Source: JAWPMT01 sp965601475
GTDB taxonomy: Bacteria > Bacteroidota > Bacteroidia > Cytophagales > Cyclobacteriaceae
Assembly: GCA_965601475.1 (NCBI GenBank)
Contig: OZ271832.1
Coordinates: 3,348,001-3,412,000 of the forward strand
DNA: 64,000 nt
Reading direction: 5' to 3'
Shown here: piece by piece, positions 15,249 through 24,367 of the stretch
How the letters are laid out: every line of letters starts with the position of its first letter
How positions within the stretch are numbered: position 1 is the stretch's first letter
Notes under the pieces: model-generated
Seen by the model: the letters and a program-made list of their open reading frames with translations, nothing else
Database searches by the model: none
Told to the model about the DNA's origin: nothing
Made by a program: the position numbers and the translations under genes

Positions 15249-17648
15249 ATGTTAGTAATAAAAAGAGACGGAAGAAGAGAATCAGTCAAATTTGACAAAA
15301 TCACCGCAAGAATTGAGAAGCTGTGTGAGGGCCTGAATCCAGATTTTGTCAAACCGGTTGAGATAGCCAAAAAGGTCATCGATGGCCTTTATGATGGTGT
15401 TACCACCGTCGAGCTGGACAACCTGGCGGCAGAGATTGCTGCTACCATGACGACCAAGCACCCTGATTTTGCCAAGCTGGCAGCCAGGATTTCCATATCA
15501 AACCTTCACAAGGTCACCTCGGAGTCATTCTCAAATACGATGAAGCGGCTCTACACCTATGTCAACCCGAAAACTGACGAGAACGCCGCACTGGTTTCGA
15601 CAGAGACTTATGGTGTAATCAAGAATAACGCAAAACGACTGGACGACGCAGTTGATTACAAGCGGGACTATAACTACGATTACTTTGGCTACAAGACGCT
15701 TGAGCGATCCTATCTGATGAAGTTGGATGGAAAGATCGTTGAGCGACCTCAACACATGCTGATGAGGGTTTCGGTAGGTATCCACGGCGAGGATATTGAC
15801 TCGGCCATTGAGACATACAACCTGATGTCTGAGAAGTGGTTTACTCATGCTACGCCTACGTTATTCAACGCGGGAACACCAAAACCTCAGTTGTCCTCTT
15901 GTTTCTTGCTTACGATGCAGGATGATAGCATCGATGGCATCTACGATACGCTAAAACAATGCGCCAAAATCTCCCAGTCTGCTGGAGGTATTGGATTAAG
16001 CATTCATAACATCAGAGCTACCGGCGCATACATAAAGGGTACTAACGGGACTTCTAACGGTATAGTGCCGATGTTGAGAAACTTTGACATGACTGCCCGG
16101 TATGTGGATCAGGGAGGAGGCAAAAGAAAAGGGAGTTTTGCCATTTACCTGGAGCCCTGGCATGCGGACATTTTTGAGTTCCTGAACTTGAAGAAGAATC
16201 ACGGAAAAGAAGAACTCAGGGCCAGAGATTTGTTTTATGCACTTTGGATCCCGGATTTGTTCATGAAACGTGTAGAATCCAATGGAGATTGGTCGCTTTT
16301 CAGCCCTGACGTTGCGCCAGACCTTTGCGATTGTCATGGAGAGGAATTTGAGCGTCTGTATGAGAAATATGAGAAGGAAGGTAAGGCGAGAAGGACCGTA
16401 AAGGCTCAGGAACTATGGTTTGAAGTGCTGGAATCGCAAATTGAGACAGGCACGCCTTACATCCTGTATAAGGATCATGCCAACAAAAAGAGCAATCAAA
16501 AGAACCTGGGTACAATCCGAAGCTCCAACTTGTGTACTGAGATCATGGAGTATACCTCCAAGGACGAAGTAGCAGTCTGTAACCTGGCCTCGATTGCACT
16601 TTCGAAATTTGTAAAAGAAGACCTGACCTTTGATCACGAAGAGCTTTACCGGATCACGAAGGTGGTCACGCGCAACCTCAACAAGGTCATTGACATCAAC
16701 TATTATCCGGTGCCTGAGGCGCGTAACTCCAATATGCGACACAGACCGATTGGTATTGGAGTCCAGGGACTGGCAGATGCTTTTGCATTGATGCGATATC
16801 CTTTTGAGTCTGAGGAAGCAAGAATATTGAATCAAGAGATTTTTGAGACCATCTACTACGCCGCAATGGAAACCTCTATGGAGCTGGCGGAAGAACATGG
16901 CCCTTATGAATCATATAAAGGCTCTCCCGTGTCGAAGGGAATATTCCAGTTCGATATGTGGGGTGTAGAACCCAATTCCGGTCGGTGGGACTGGTATGAC
17001 CTGAAGCAGAAGGTTCGAAAGCATGGAGTAAGGAATTCTCTCTTGCTGGCTCCAATGCCAACAGCATCTACCTCACAAATTTTGGGCAACAACGAGTGTT
17101 TTGAACCTTTTACCTCCAATCTGTACTTGAGGCGAGTCCTTTCAGGTGAGTTCATTGTAGCGAATAAGTACCTGATGCAAGACCTGATCAAATTGGGTCT
17201 CTGGAGCGATACCATGGTCAATAAGATCAAGATCAACAATGGTTCTATCCAGAGCATCGCGGAGATACCTCAGGATATAAAGGATTTGTATAAAACCGTC
17301 TGGGAAATCTCTCAAAAGACCATCATCGATATGGCTTCTGACCGCGGAGCGTATATCTGCCAAAGCCAGAGTATGAATGTGCATTTGACAGATGCCAACT
17401 TTGGTAAAATGACCTCGATGCACTTCTATGCCTGGAAGAAAGGGCTGAAAACAGGAATGTATTATCTGCGGACGAAAGCAGCTACCGATGCGATCAAGTT
17501 TACGGTGGAAAAAGAGCAGTCAGTCCAAACCAAGCAAGAGGATCCAGGTAGTCCGGCACCTCCAAAAGAAGAAGAGCTGGCACAAAACCAGGCTGCTATG
17601 CAATGTTCCCTGGACGATCCCGAGGGTTGTGAAATGTGTGGAAGTTAA
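15249..17648 (+). CDS. nrdA: ribonucleoside-diphosphate reductase class Ia, large (R1) subunit
   Basis: R1 holds the catalytic and allosteric sites for making dNTPs. An N-terminal ATP-cone (VIKRDGRRESVKFDKI, about residues 3-90) gives overall activity control. Active-site cysteines fall at Cys218 (LSSCFLL), Cys429 (SNLCTEI) and Cys444 (VAVCNLAS), the positions I recall for mammalian R1. The C-terminal tail ends CSLDDPEGCEMCGS, the redox pair that rereduces the active site, again very like the animal enzyme. The length of 799 residues also fits the eukaryotic type. It is cotranscribed with nrdB and ends at a strong terminator. Confidence 0.97.
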   Translation: MLVIKRDGRRESVKFDKITARIEKLCEGLNPDFVKPVEIAKKVIDGLYDGVTTVELDNLAAEIAATMTTKHPDFAKLAARISISNLHKVTSESFSNTMKRLYTYVNPKTDENAALVSTETYGVIKNNAKRLDDAVDYKRDYNYDYFGYKTLERSYLMKLDGKIVERPQHMLMRVSVGIHGEDIDSAIETYNLMSEKWFTHATPTLFNAGTPKPQLSSCFLLTMQDDSIDGIYDTLKQCAKISQSAGGIGLSIHNIRATGAYIKGTNGTSNGIVPMLRNFDMTARYVDQGGGKRKGSFAIYLEPWHADIFEFLNLKKNHGKEELRARDLFYALWIPDLFMKRVESNGDWSLFSPDVAPDLCDCHGEEFERLYEKYEKEGKARRTVKAQELWFEVLESQIETGTPYILYKDHANKKSNQKNLGTIRSSNLCTEIMEYTSKDEVAVCNLASIALSKFVKEDLTFDHEELYRITKVVTRNLNKVIDINYYPVPEARNSNMRHRPIGIGVQGLADAFALMRYPFESEEARILNQEIFETIYYAAMETSMELAEEHGPYESYKGSPVSKGIFQFDMWGVEPNSGRWDWYDLKQKVRKHGVRNSLLLAPMPTASTSQILGNNECFEPFTSNLYLRRVLSGEFIVANKYLMQDLIKLGLWSDTMVNKIKINNGSIQSIAEIPQDIKDLYKTVWEISQKTIIDMASDRGAYICQSQSMNVHLTDANFGKMTSMHFYAWKKGLKTGMYYLRTKAATDAIKFTVEKEQSVQTKQEDPGSPAPPKEEELAQNQAAMQCSLDDPEGCEMCGS

Positions 17649-17674
17649 TTAGTGAGTAATATATAAATGAGATG

Positions 17675-17700
17675 AAAAAGGCCTTTCCAAAGGCCTTTTT
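17675..17700. terminator. bidirectional intrinsic terminator of nrdBA and the ScfR gene
   Basis: AAAAAGGCCTTT and AAAGGCCTTTTT form a perfect twelve-base-pair stem around a two-base loop (CC), with T and A runs forming its outer ends. It lies between the 3' ends of nrdA (+) and the regulator gene (-), whose stop codon it touches. Confidence 0.88.
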
Positions 17701-19172
17701 CATTTTACGTCGATCAAGTTACCTACAGCTTGTAATAGTCGCTGCTCCTGGATATCGCGTTCATAGCGTCGGGGTTTGGCGACCCTGACTTCACAATCGG
17801 AAATGGCACATCGTTCACAGGTAGTATGGACCTCCTTGGTCACAATGCTGGTGTCATCCACGAACCGGAGTCTGTTTTTGGACTTCTTATTCAATAAGAA
17901 GCCAATCGTGACGCTGATTGCTTCCTCCGGGTTGGAGACATTTGGGAAAGCCAGAGAGAGGCACAGGTACTCATTTTTAGTTTGCCAATAACGTGAAATC
18001 TGGATTTCCGAAGTCATGCTAACCTTTTTCTTGACCAAAATATCCTGGAGAATATCGATTGACACCCACCTTCGGCAGTAGTGCTCATTCAGCTCATTGG
18101 CATGTGGATTATGCTGTCCGGTCAGGTGTAATTCCTTGGTCAGCGTAAAGTCCTCTTTTTCACCTAAAAATCGTAGAAAGAAGAGGTCCTTCAAGTCGAA
18201 GTGTGTAGGCAGGATATTGGTCAGCCTTTGCATGAGCATCTCGGGCGTAACATCATATTTCGAAAGGAAACTCATCAGAAGATCAGGATCCCACGCGTCC
18301 TGTGCCGCAAAGTCTTTTACGTCCGCAATGACCTGTTTTTCTGGCATCATCAGTGCCGCGGCAAAATAGGAGCTACGGTAATTATTGAGGATGGCCTCAA
18401 AGTCAAAAGATCCCACAGGTGGCGTACTATGGGGTCGTTTTGAGAGCCTTAGCCATTGGAAGGCTATTTCTCTGGCAAGCAAGAAATTGACCTGACCCGA
18501 ACTCAAACCTTCATTGACCAATAGCATTCGACGATCAGGCTGGTAGATAGACCTGATATTCTTCAGCAGCCTATTGCTTGCCAGGTCCTCAAAACTGACT
18601 CTGACACCCAATTGCAATAAGATTTCGGTGAGCGTTTTTCTGGTGAAGGGGATTTCGCTCAGTTCGGGGAATTCCAGGTTCAACTCTCTTACCGCCGTTT
18701 CCAGGTCAGGGAAGTAATTGTTTTGTAATTCCTGGTACGACCTCAACGCTGCATAGAAAAACTTCTCATTATTCAGCTCAAAATTTCGGGCCACCTGCAG
18801 CACCGTATTGATAAATGCATTGATCCTTTCGGGATCTTGCGATACGATTTCAACTAGCTTTTGCGGATCCAGACCAAATTCCTTCAGCGGAAAAGCTTTG
18901 AAGAAATCCGATTGGATAAGGTCAATGATGGGTTGTAATTTTTTGGGCACCTTCAGTGAAACCAACTCATCGTATTCCACCTCCAGCGCCTGAGCCAGTA
19001 ACATGATCTTGTCGCTCTTTGGATATTTTTTCCCATTCTCTATTTCACTGAGATAGGAAATGGACATCCCCGTTTTCTCTCGCAGATCCTGATAGGTAAT
19101 TCCTTTCTCTTGCCTGATTTCTTTGATTTTCAGGCCGAAAATCTGCTTCAGTCCAAATACCCCGTCTAACAT
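17700..19172 (-). CDS. XRE-family ScfR/RamB-type regulator of C2 metabolism
   Basis: This 490-residue regulator has an N-terminal XRE helix-turn-helix (about residues 14-75, with GMSISYLSEIENGKKYPKSD), a long middle part resembling the IrrE/ImmA (M78) domain, and a C-terminal cysteine motif TTCERCAISDCEVRVAKP like DUF2083. This order defines the ScfR (short-chain fatty-acyl regulator) group, which includes RamB, a controller of glyoxylate-cycle genes in Corynebacterium. The M78-like segment reads LLAREIAFQWL, lacking a proper HExxH, so it is probably a ligand-binding relic and not a protease. The gene is divergent from aceB-aceA over a palindromic site, so it very likely regulates them and itself. 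Confidence 0.88.
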   Translation of the reverse strand: MLDGVFGLKQIFGLKIKEIRQEKGITYQDLREKTGMSISYLSEIENGKKYPKSDKIMLLAQALEVEYDELVSLKVPKKLQPIIDLIQSDFFKAFPLKEFGLDPQKLVEIVSQDPERINAFINTVLQVARNFELNNEKFFYAALRSYQELQNNYFPDLETAVRELNLEFPELSEIPFTRKTLTEILLQLGVRVSFEDLASNRLLKNIRSIYQPDRRMLLVNEGLSSGQVNFLLAREIAFQWLRLSKRPHSTPPVGSFDFEAILNNYRSSYFAAALMMPEKQVIADVKDFAAQDAWDPDLLMSFLSKYDVTPEMLMQRLTNILPTHFDLKDLFFLRFLGEKEDFTLTKELHLTGQHNPHANELNEHYCRRWVSIDILQDILVKKKVSMTSEIQISRYWQTKNEYLCLSLAFPNVSNPEEAISVTIGFLLNKKSKNRLRFVDDTSIVTKEVHTTCERCAISDCEVRVAKPRRYERDIQEQRLLQAVGNLIDVK

Positions 19173-19177
19173 AAAGC

Positions 19178-19185
19178 CAAAGGTA
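19178..19185 (-). promoter_or_regulatory. candidate -7 promoter element of the ScfR gene
   Basis: On the minus strand TACCTTTG matches TANNTTTG and ends five bases before the ATG, predicting a leaderless or almost leaderless transcript. The expected -33 TTTG is not present at 19-21 bases. The palindromic operator starts 26 bases upstream, well placed for control. Confidence 0.4.
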
Positions 19186-19210
19186 CTTAAAAGACTGCGA
19201 AATATTTTTA

Positions 19211-19254
19211 TTAGCGAAATTTCGCTAATTGAATAATTTCGCTATATTAGCAAT
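19211..19254. promoter_or_regulatory. palindromic operator between the ScfR gene and aceBA
   Basis: TTAGCGAAATTTCGCTAA (19211-19228) is a perfect 18-base palindrome. The half-site AATTTCGCTA recurs exactly at 19235-19244, 17 bases after its first copy at 19218, and is followed by a second inverted half TTAGCAAT (19247-19254). Two adjacent dyads sharing a half-site, placed between a regulator and its likely targets, are strong signs of an operator. Binding by the neighbouring ScfR protein is inferred. Confidence 0.72.
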
Positions 19255-19271
19255 CGTTAAACTTTTTGATT

Positions 19272-20882
19272 ATGGTCGAAGCACGAGAAATAGAAACACC
19301 AGTGGGCATAGAAATTACAGGTAAACTCACTGAGGCCTATGAAGAGATTTTATCTCCTGAGGCGATGGAATTTTTGCTGGCATTGCATGAGCGGTTCAAT
19401 GAACCCAGGAAGCAATTGATCAAAGCCAGGGTGTCAAGGCAGATCCAATTTGATAGTAAGATCATGCCGGACTTTTTGGAGGAAACCAAAGAAATCCGAG
19501 AAAAGGATTGGGTAGTAGCTCCGGTGCCCGCGGATATTCAGGATCGGCGGGTGGAGATCACAGGACCAGTAGACCGCAAGATGGTCATCAATGCCCTGAA
19601 CTCAGGTGCGAAGGTATTCATGGCAGATTTTGAAGACAGCAATTCCCCCAAGTGGGACAACAACATTCAGGGCCAAATCAATCTTTACGACGCCATAAGG
19701 AAAACCATCAGTTACGAAAATCCTGCCAATGGTAAGTTTTACGAGTTGAATGATGAAACCGCTGTACTATTTGTAAGACCCCGTGGCTGGCACCTCGAAG
19801 AAAAGAATATCAGGATTTATGATCGTCCGGCGAGCGGCTCTCTTGTTGATTTTGGCTTGTATTTTTTCCACAATGTCCACGAATTAATCGACAGAGGCTC
19901 AGGGCCCTACTTCTACCTGCCCAAACTGGAAAGCCATTTGGAGGCTCGCCTTTGGAATGATGTCTTTGTCTTTGCTCAGACTTACCTGGACATCCCCGTA
20001 GGGACGATCAAGGCCACTGTACTCGTGGAAACTTTACCCGCAGCCTTTGAACTCAATGAGATCCTTTTTGAGCTAAAGGACCACTCTGCAGGGTTGAACT
20101 GCGGACGTTGGGACTATATCTTCTCTTTCATCAAGAAATTCAGAAACGATGCGTCAAAAGTCCTACCCAATAGGGATCAGGTGACCATGACGGTGCCTTT
20201 CATGAAGGCCTATTGCGATCTTGTCATACAGACGTGCCATCGAAGGGGAGCTCACGCCATGGGCGGCATGGCAGCACAGATTCCCATCAAAAATGACCCC
20301 GAAGCTAACACAAGTGCCATCGAAAAAGTGCGTAAAGACAAGCTCAGGGAGGTCGTGGCTGGCCATGATGGGACCTGGGTAGCGCATCCCGGGTTGGTCT
20401 CTGTGGCCATGGATATTTTCGACGAGCACATGAAAACTCCCAATCAACTGGACAACAAGCGATTCGACGTAGAAGTCTCAGCGGATGATCTGGTGAGGGT
20501 GCCCACTGGTACAATCACTGAGGAGGGCATCAGGACCAATATCAATGTCGGTATTCTCTATGTAGAAAGCTGGTTGCGAGGCAATGGCGCCGCTGCACTC
20601 TACCACCTGATGGAAGATGCGGCGACCGCAGAGATTTCGAGATCCCAGCTTTGGCAGTGGATCAAAAACGGGTGCACGACTGTATCTGGTAAGCCCATTA
20701 CCATCGCCTATTATGAAGAACTGAAGAAGGAAGAACTCATCAAGATTGAAGCCTTGATTGGATCTGAGGCCTTTGAAAAGGGCCGTTTTGATGAGGCAAT
20801 CACCATTTTCGATCAGCTTGTGAAGAGTGATCGACTGGAAGACTTTTTAACAATACCTGCTTATAATCTCCTAAATGCTTAA
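19272..20882 (+). CDS. aceB: malate synthase A
   Basis: Malate synthase condenses glyoxylate with acetyl-CoA to give malate, the second step of the glyoxylate shunt, which allows growth on acetate and fatty acids. The 536 residues match isoform A. Typical segments are VFMADFEDSNSPKWDNNIQG near the N-terminus, LPKLESHLEARLWNDVF, the core NCGRWDYIFSFIKKF, and AHAMGGMAAQIPIKNDPEAN. The frame opens at a TTG (19266), but the ATG at 19272 is preferred. It leads the aceB-aceA operon, with five bases between the genes, directly downstream of the palindromic operator. Confidence 0.96.
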   Translation: MVEAREIETPVGIEITGKLTEAYEEILSPEAMEFLLALHERFNEPRKQLIKARVSRQIQFDSKIMPDFLEETKEIREKDWVVAPVPADIQDRRVEITGPVDRKMVINALNSGAKVFMADFEDSNSPKWDNNIQGQINLYDAIRKTISYENPANGKFYELNDETAVLFVRPRGWHLEEKNIRIYDRPASGSLVDFGLYFFHNVHELIDRGSGPYFYLPKLESHLEARLWNDVFVFAQTYLDIPVGTIKATVLVETLPAAFELNEILFELKDHSAGLNCGRWDYIFSFIKKFRNDASKVLPNRDQVTMTVPFMKAYCDLVIQTCHRRGAHAMGGMAAQIPIKNDPEANTSAIEKVRKDKLREVVAGHDGTWVAHPGLVSVAMDIFDEHMKTPNQLDNKRFDVEVSADDLVRVPTGTITEEGIRTNINVGILYVESWLRGNGAAALYHLMEDAATAEISRSQLWQWIKNGCTTVSGKPITIAYYEELKKEELIKIEALIGSEAFEKGRFDEAITIFDQLVKSDRLEDFLTIPAYNLLNA

Positions 20883-20887
20883 TAAAG

Positions 20888-22159
20888 ATGAAAACGGAAA
20901 AAATCCTAAAAATAGAAAAAGATTGGACTGAAAATCCCAGATGGAAAGATGTTGAGCGGCCCTATACAGCAGAGCAAGTAGTTGACTTGCAGGGGTCTTA
21001 TGATATTGAGTACTCCATAGCGAAACAGATGGCGACGGTACTTTGGGAAAAACTGAATTCCCGGCCCTTCGTCGCGGGCCTAGGTGCCCTCACTGGCAAC
21101 CAGGCAGTCCAGGAGGTAGCCGCCGGCCTTGAAGCGATCTATCTCAGCGGGTGGCAGGTGGCAGCTGATGCAAACCTAGCCGGCACGATGTATCCTGACC
21201 AGAGTTTGTACCCCGCAGACTCTGTACCCAAAGTTGTGGAACGTATCAACAATGCGCTGCTCAGACGAGATGAGATTGAATCCATCACGGGAAAACCCAG
21301 CAAAGAGTGGTTGGTGCCAATTGTTGCCGATGCTGAAGCAGGATTTGGGGGTAACCTGAACGCTTTCGAACTTATGAAGGCGATGATCAAGGCCGGTGCA
21401 GCTGGCGTCCACTTCGAGGACCAGCTCAGTTCGGCTAAGAAGTGTGGCCACCTGGGAGGCAAGGTACTTGTCCCCACCCAAGAAGCCATCAACAAACTGG
21501 TGGCGGCAAGGCTGGCTTCTGACGTTATGAATACACCTACGGTACTCATCGCGCGCACAGATGCAGATGCAGCTACTTTGATCACCTCTGAAATTGACCC
21601 TCGCGATCACAAATTCCTCAACGGGAAGCGCACGTCTGAAGGCTTCTTCGAAGTCAAGAATGGTATCGAGGCCGGTATTGACAGGGGCTTGAGCTATGCG
21701 CCGTATTCCGACTTGTTGTGGATGGAGACCTCGAACCCGGATCTGGGTTTTGCCAGGGAGTTTGCCGCTGCGATACACGAGAAGTATCCTGATCAGATGT
21801 TGGCCTACAATTGCTCACCTTCTTTCAACTGGGCAGCGCATTTGACCAAATCAGAGATGCTTTCTTTCCGCGAAAACCTGGCTGATATGGGCTACAAGTT
21901 CCAGTTCATCACGTTGGCAGGATTCCATGCACTCAACACCTCGATGTTCGAGTTGTCCAAGGCCTACTGTGATAGGGGCATGGCGGGCTACTCTGAATTG
22001 CAGGAGCGTGAGTTTGGTTTGCTGGAAGAGGGCTTCAAGGCTGTGAAACACCAGGCCTTTGTAGGCACCGGTTATTTTGACCTGGTACAAAATACCGTTC
22101 AGGGCGGCACATCATCTACTGTGGCCATGAAAGGAAGCACAGAGGTAGCTCAGTTCTAA
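20888..22159 (+). CDS. aceA: isocitrate lyase
   Basis: Isocitrate lyase splits isocitrate into succinate and glyoxylate, the first reaction of the glyoxylate shunt. The 423 residues correspond to the short bacterial form. The catalytic signature KKCGHLGGKVLVPTQEAI contains the active-site cysteine (Cys186); metal and substrate motifs include PIVADAEAGFGG, GVHFEDQLSS, LIARTDADAATL and YNCSPSFNWAAHL. It is cotranscribed with aceB and ends before a strong terminator. With the acetate operon at 39.5-52.5 kb it gives a complete route from acetate to C4 acids. Confidence 0.97.
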   Translation: MKTEKILKIEKDWTENPRWKDVERPYTAEQVVDLQGSYDIEYSIAKQMATVLWEKLNSRPFVAGLGALTGNQAVQEVAAGLEAIYLSGWQVAADANLAGTMYPDQSLYPADSVPKVVERINNALLRRDEIESITGKPSKEWLVPIVADAEAGFGGNLNAFELMKAMIKAGAAGVHFEDQLSSAKKCGHLGGKVLVPTQEAINKLVAARLASDVMNTPTVLIARTDADAATLITSEIDPRDHKFLNGKRTSEGFFEVKNGIEAGIDRGLSYAPYSDLLWMETSNPDLGFAREFAAAIHEKYPDQMLAYNCSPSFNWAAHLTKSEMLSFRENLADMGYKFQFITLAGFHALNTSMFELSKAYCDRGMAGYSELQEREFGLLEEGFKAVKHQAFVGTGYFDLVQNTVQGGTSSTVAMKGSTEVAQF

Positions 22160-22187
22160 GACATCACTTATGATTGTTTGGTTACTG

Positions 22188-22217
22188 GCCAGGCGCGCAA
22201 GCGTCTGGCTTTTTTTT
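22188..22217 (+). terminator. intrinsic terminator of aceBA
   Basis: GCCAGGCGC and GCGTCTGGC form a nine-base-pair stem with one G-T pair and a GCAA tetraloop, followed directly by eight T. It lies 28 bases after the aceA stop. Confidence 0.9.
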
Positions 22218-22224
22218 GTGCCCT

Positions 22225-22240
22225 TACCGGAAAACCGGTA
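22225..22240. repeat. short perfect inverted repeat
   Basis: TACCGG-AAAA-CCGGTA is a six-base-pair dyad with a four-base loop, starting eight bases after the aceA terminator T-run and 71 bases before the next ATG. There is no T-run, so it is more like a protein-binding dyad than a second terminator. Its function is unknown. Confidence 0.35.
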
Positions 22241-22310
22241 GTCGAAAATGGTGGGAAAGGGGGTGGTTATAGCTAATATCTAACGGGATTTTTACAGAAA
22301 ATATTTCGTT

Positions 22311-23240
22311 ATGAATTACAAGATCTTCCCGCTGCTGATCCTCTTCCTATTATGTTTGGACGGTTATGGACAAACCAAATACGACTTTCACCGATCACTA
22401 AAGGCTGAACCAAAAGAGAAGGAGGAGGGTCCGGTTAATGACCTCCAGGAAGGGGCAGAATCTTCTTCAGATGCTGCAGGTGAGGAATTCAAGGCATTGT
22501 TGGAAGGAATCCAGAACTTACCAGGGGGCACCATTATTCCCGTATTGAAGGCTGGATATTCCGGGAAGATCCGGTTTGAAAGGTGGTCAGTTTTTGCTGA
22601 GATTTATGTGGCCGACGACCTGGCCCTGGAAGGAGACACGCTACAGACTCCGGAAGTGAGGTCAGCCCTTTCGCAATCATACTTTGTTCCCGAGGCCAGT
22701 CTTGTACGGTTTAGCTTCGGAACCGTATGGAGTCCAGGGAATCTGAATTTGGTTTCTCAAAACAAAAAAGGATCTAGACCTAGCAAGGGAAATGATGAAA
22801 ACGGAAAATGGAATTATCTGGTGTCATTTAATCTTGATGTGATGGCTAAGCGTATTGGCGAAATGATATCAGATTCGACTCTTGCTCAAAAGAGCATTGG
22901 CGTTGTAGGACTGACCGCTGGTCATGGGATCAATCTTGTGGGTGATGGTGACTTTAGACTATTTGCATATAATGATTTAGGATTGATGGTGACTGCTTCC
23001 GAGTCCATGCGTTTCCGCAACTACTTCGATGAACCCGATGACCAATTGCTTGGTTCGGGTAGACGTGTTAGTCTCGTACCAAAGATTGGTATTTTGACCT
23101 CATTCAAGAACACAATCACCGTCGACCTAGGATATATTTTCGCAACGAAATCAGTCAACAACTTACTTCGGGGAGACGACTTTGGATTTTTTGTCGTGAA
23201 AGCTGGCATATCTACTGGCAATTTTATTGGTAAGGGTTGA
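22311..23240 (+). CDS. exported protein of unknown function, possible beta-barrel
   Basis: This 309-residue protein has a clear signal peptide (YKIFPLLILFLLCLDGYGQ, ending GYGQ as in many Bacteroidota). A charged low-complexity stretch follows (about residues 25-55, rich in Glu, Lys and Asp). The rest alternates polar and hydrophobic residues in strands such as IRFERWSVFAEIYVAD, FRLFAYNDLGLMVTA and TITVDLGYIFA, suggesting a beta-barrel or beta-sandwich in the outer membrane. No family is recognised. It precedes the protease gene by 115 bases on the same strand, too far to assume cotranscription. Confidence 0.7.
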   Translation: MNYKIFPLLILFLLCLDGYGQTKYDFHRSLKAEPKEKEEGPVNDLQEGAESSSDAAGEEFKALLEGIQNLPGGTIIPVLKAGYSGKIRFERWSVFAEIYVADDLALEGDTLQTPEVRSALSQSYFVPEASLVRFSFGTVWSPGNLNLVSQNKKGSRPSKGNDENGKWNYLVSFNLDVMAKRIGEMISDSTLAQKSIGVVGLTAGHGINLVGDGDFRLFAYNDLGLMVTASESMRFRNYFDEPDDQLLGSGRRVSLVPKIGILTSFKNTITVDLGYIFATKSVNNLLRGDDFGFFVVKAGISTGNFIGKG

Positions 23241-23355
23241 TGTATTTGTAGGTCCTTGGAACCGCCATTGAATGCGGAAAAGCCGGCAATTCTCAAAACC
23301 GCTAACTTGTATTAAAGAAATTACTGTGACTCACTAAACCTCAGGATTATCAAGC

Positions 23356-24363
23356 ATGGACAATCAACAGCAGATGTTAAAGGAAATACAATGTCGGACC
23401 GACTATGTTGATGAGTGGCAACGATGGCTCAAATACAGTGGGGAGCCCAAGTCAAAAATAACTGGGACACAAACTATATTTTCTCCAGAGTACCTTACAA
23501 TCTCCACGCAAGAACTTCATAATCGGATGAAGTCGGTTGGGGCTTCAGTTTGTGGAATTGATAACCGTAAGGATCTAAAACATATCAAGGATTCCAGAAT
23601 CAAAAGGGCGGCTTCAGGCGTTGCTGCGATTGTGCCGATGGACCGATTTAAGCTTAGAGGTGGCAAATATCATTCAAAGCTTGAGTCACTTCGCCAGGTT
23701 GCACGTAGAAAGTACGGAGGTATACGCTTGTGTGATTCCGTGCCATTTCAGAGTCAACCTTCTATGGCTATTGGTACTGCATTTTTGGTTTCCGATGATA
23801 CCGTTCTCACCGCCGGACACATTTTTCGAAATGCAAACGTACTTTCAATACGAGGATTTGGCTTCCTATTTGATTTTGTGATCGATCAAGGTAGAGCACC
23901 TAATGGAATCTTTGAGACAGGTCAGCTCTTTAGAGCTAAGAGCATTGAGTATAAAACGCATGACAGGTCTGGAGACTGGGCACTAATTCGTCTTGATCGG
24001 AAGGTACCAGCTGACTATCATATACAGTCACTCAATACTAATCAAGTATTGAGCAATACTCCAATCAGCGTAATTGGTTTTCCATTGGGTTTGCCGCTAA
24101 AATATGCCGACGATGCCATAACAGTCGATGTAGAGCAAGGAAGGCCTTTCTTCAATACTACATTGGACATATTCCATCGCAATTCTGGCTCCCCCGTCTA
24201 TGACCACTCCATGAGAGTCGTGGGTATTGTCATCCGCACTTCTGGGAGGTTTTTGCGAGCCCATGATGATGATGACTGCTATGTGCCACAACAATTTTGC
24301 ATCGATCCCCAAAAAAGAGTGCTGTGTCAAAAAATTGATAAAACCATTATAAATAAAATTTAG
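23356..24363 (+). CDS. trypsin-like serine protease without signal peptide
   Basis: This 335-residue protein carries a V8/trypsin-like protease domain from about residue 133 to the end. The triad is visible: His155 in VLTAGHIF, Asp207 in SGDWALIRL and Ser277 in FHRNSGSPVYD, followed by the final strand VVGIVIRTSG. The first 130 residues are hydrophilic and match nothing I know; there is no signal peptide or membrane span, so the enzyme is probably cytoplasmic, unusual for this fold. A 111-residue unknown gene follows after four bases. Local DNA is AT-rich (21 G+C in 60 bases at 24001-24060), hinting at transfer. A role in stress or defence is only a guess. Confidence 0.82.
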   Translation: MDNQQQMLKEIQCRTDYVDEWQRWLKYSGEPKSKITGTQTIFSPEYLTISTQELHNRMKSVGASVCGIDNRKDLKHIKDSRIKRAASGVAAIVPMDRFKLRGGKYHSKLESLRQVARRKYGGIRLCDSVPFQSQPSMAIGTAFLVSDDTVLTAGHIFRNANVLSIRGFGFLFDFVIDQGRAPNGIFETGQLFRAKSIEYKTHDRSGDWALIRLDRKVPADYHIQSLNTNQVLSNTPISVIGFPLGLPLKYADDAITVDVEQGRPFFNTTLDIFHRNSGSPVYDHSMRVVGIVIRTSGRFLRAHDDDDCYVPQQFCIDPQKRVLCQKIDKTIINKI

Positions 24364-24367
24364 AATC

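Noticed and set aside
18400..18500. Active M78/IrrE metallopeptidase site in the ScfR regulator
   Set aside because: The corresponding helix reads AREIAFQW without HExxH, so protease activity is unlikely.
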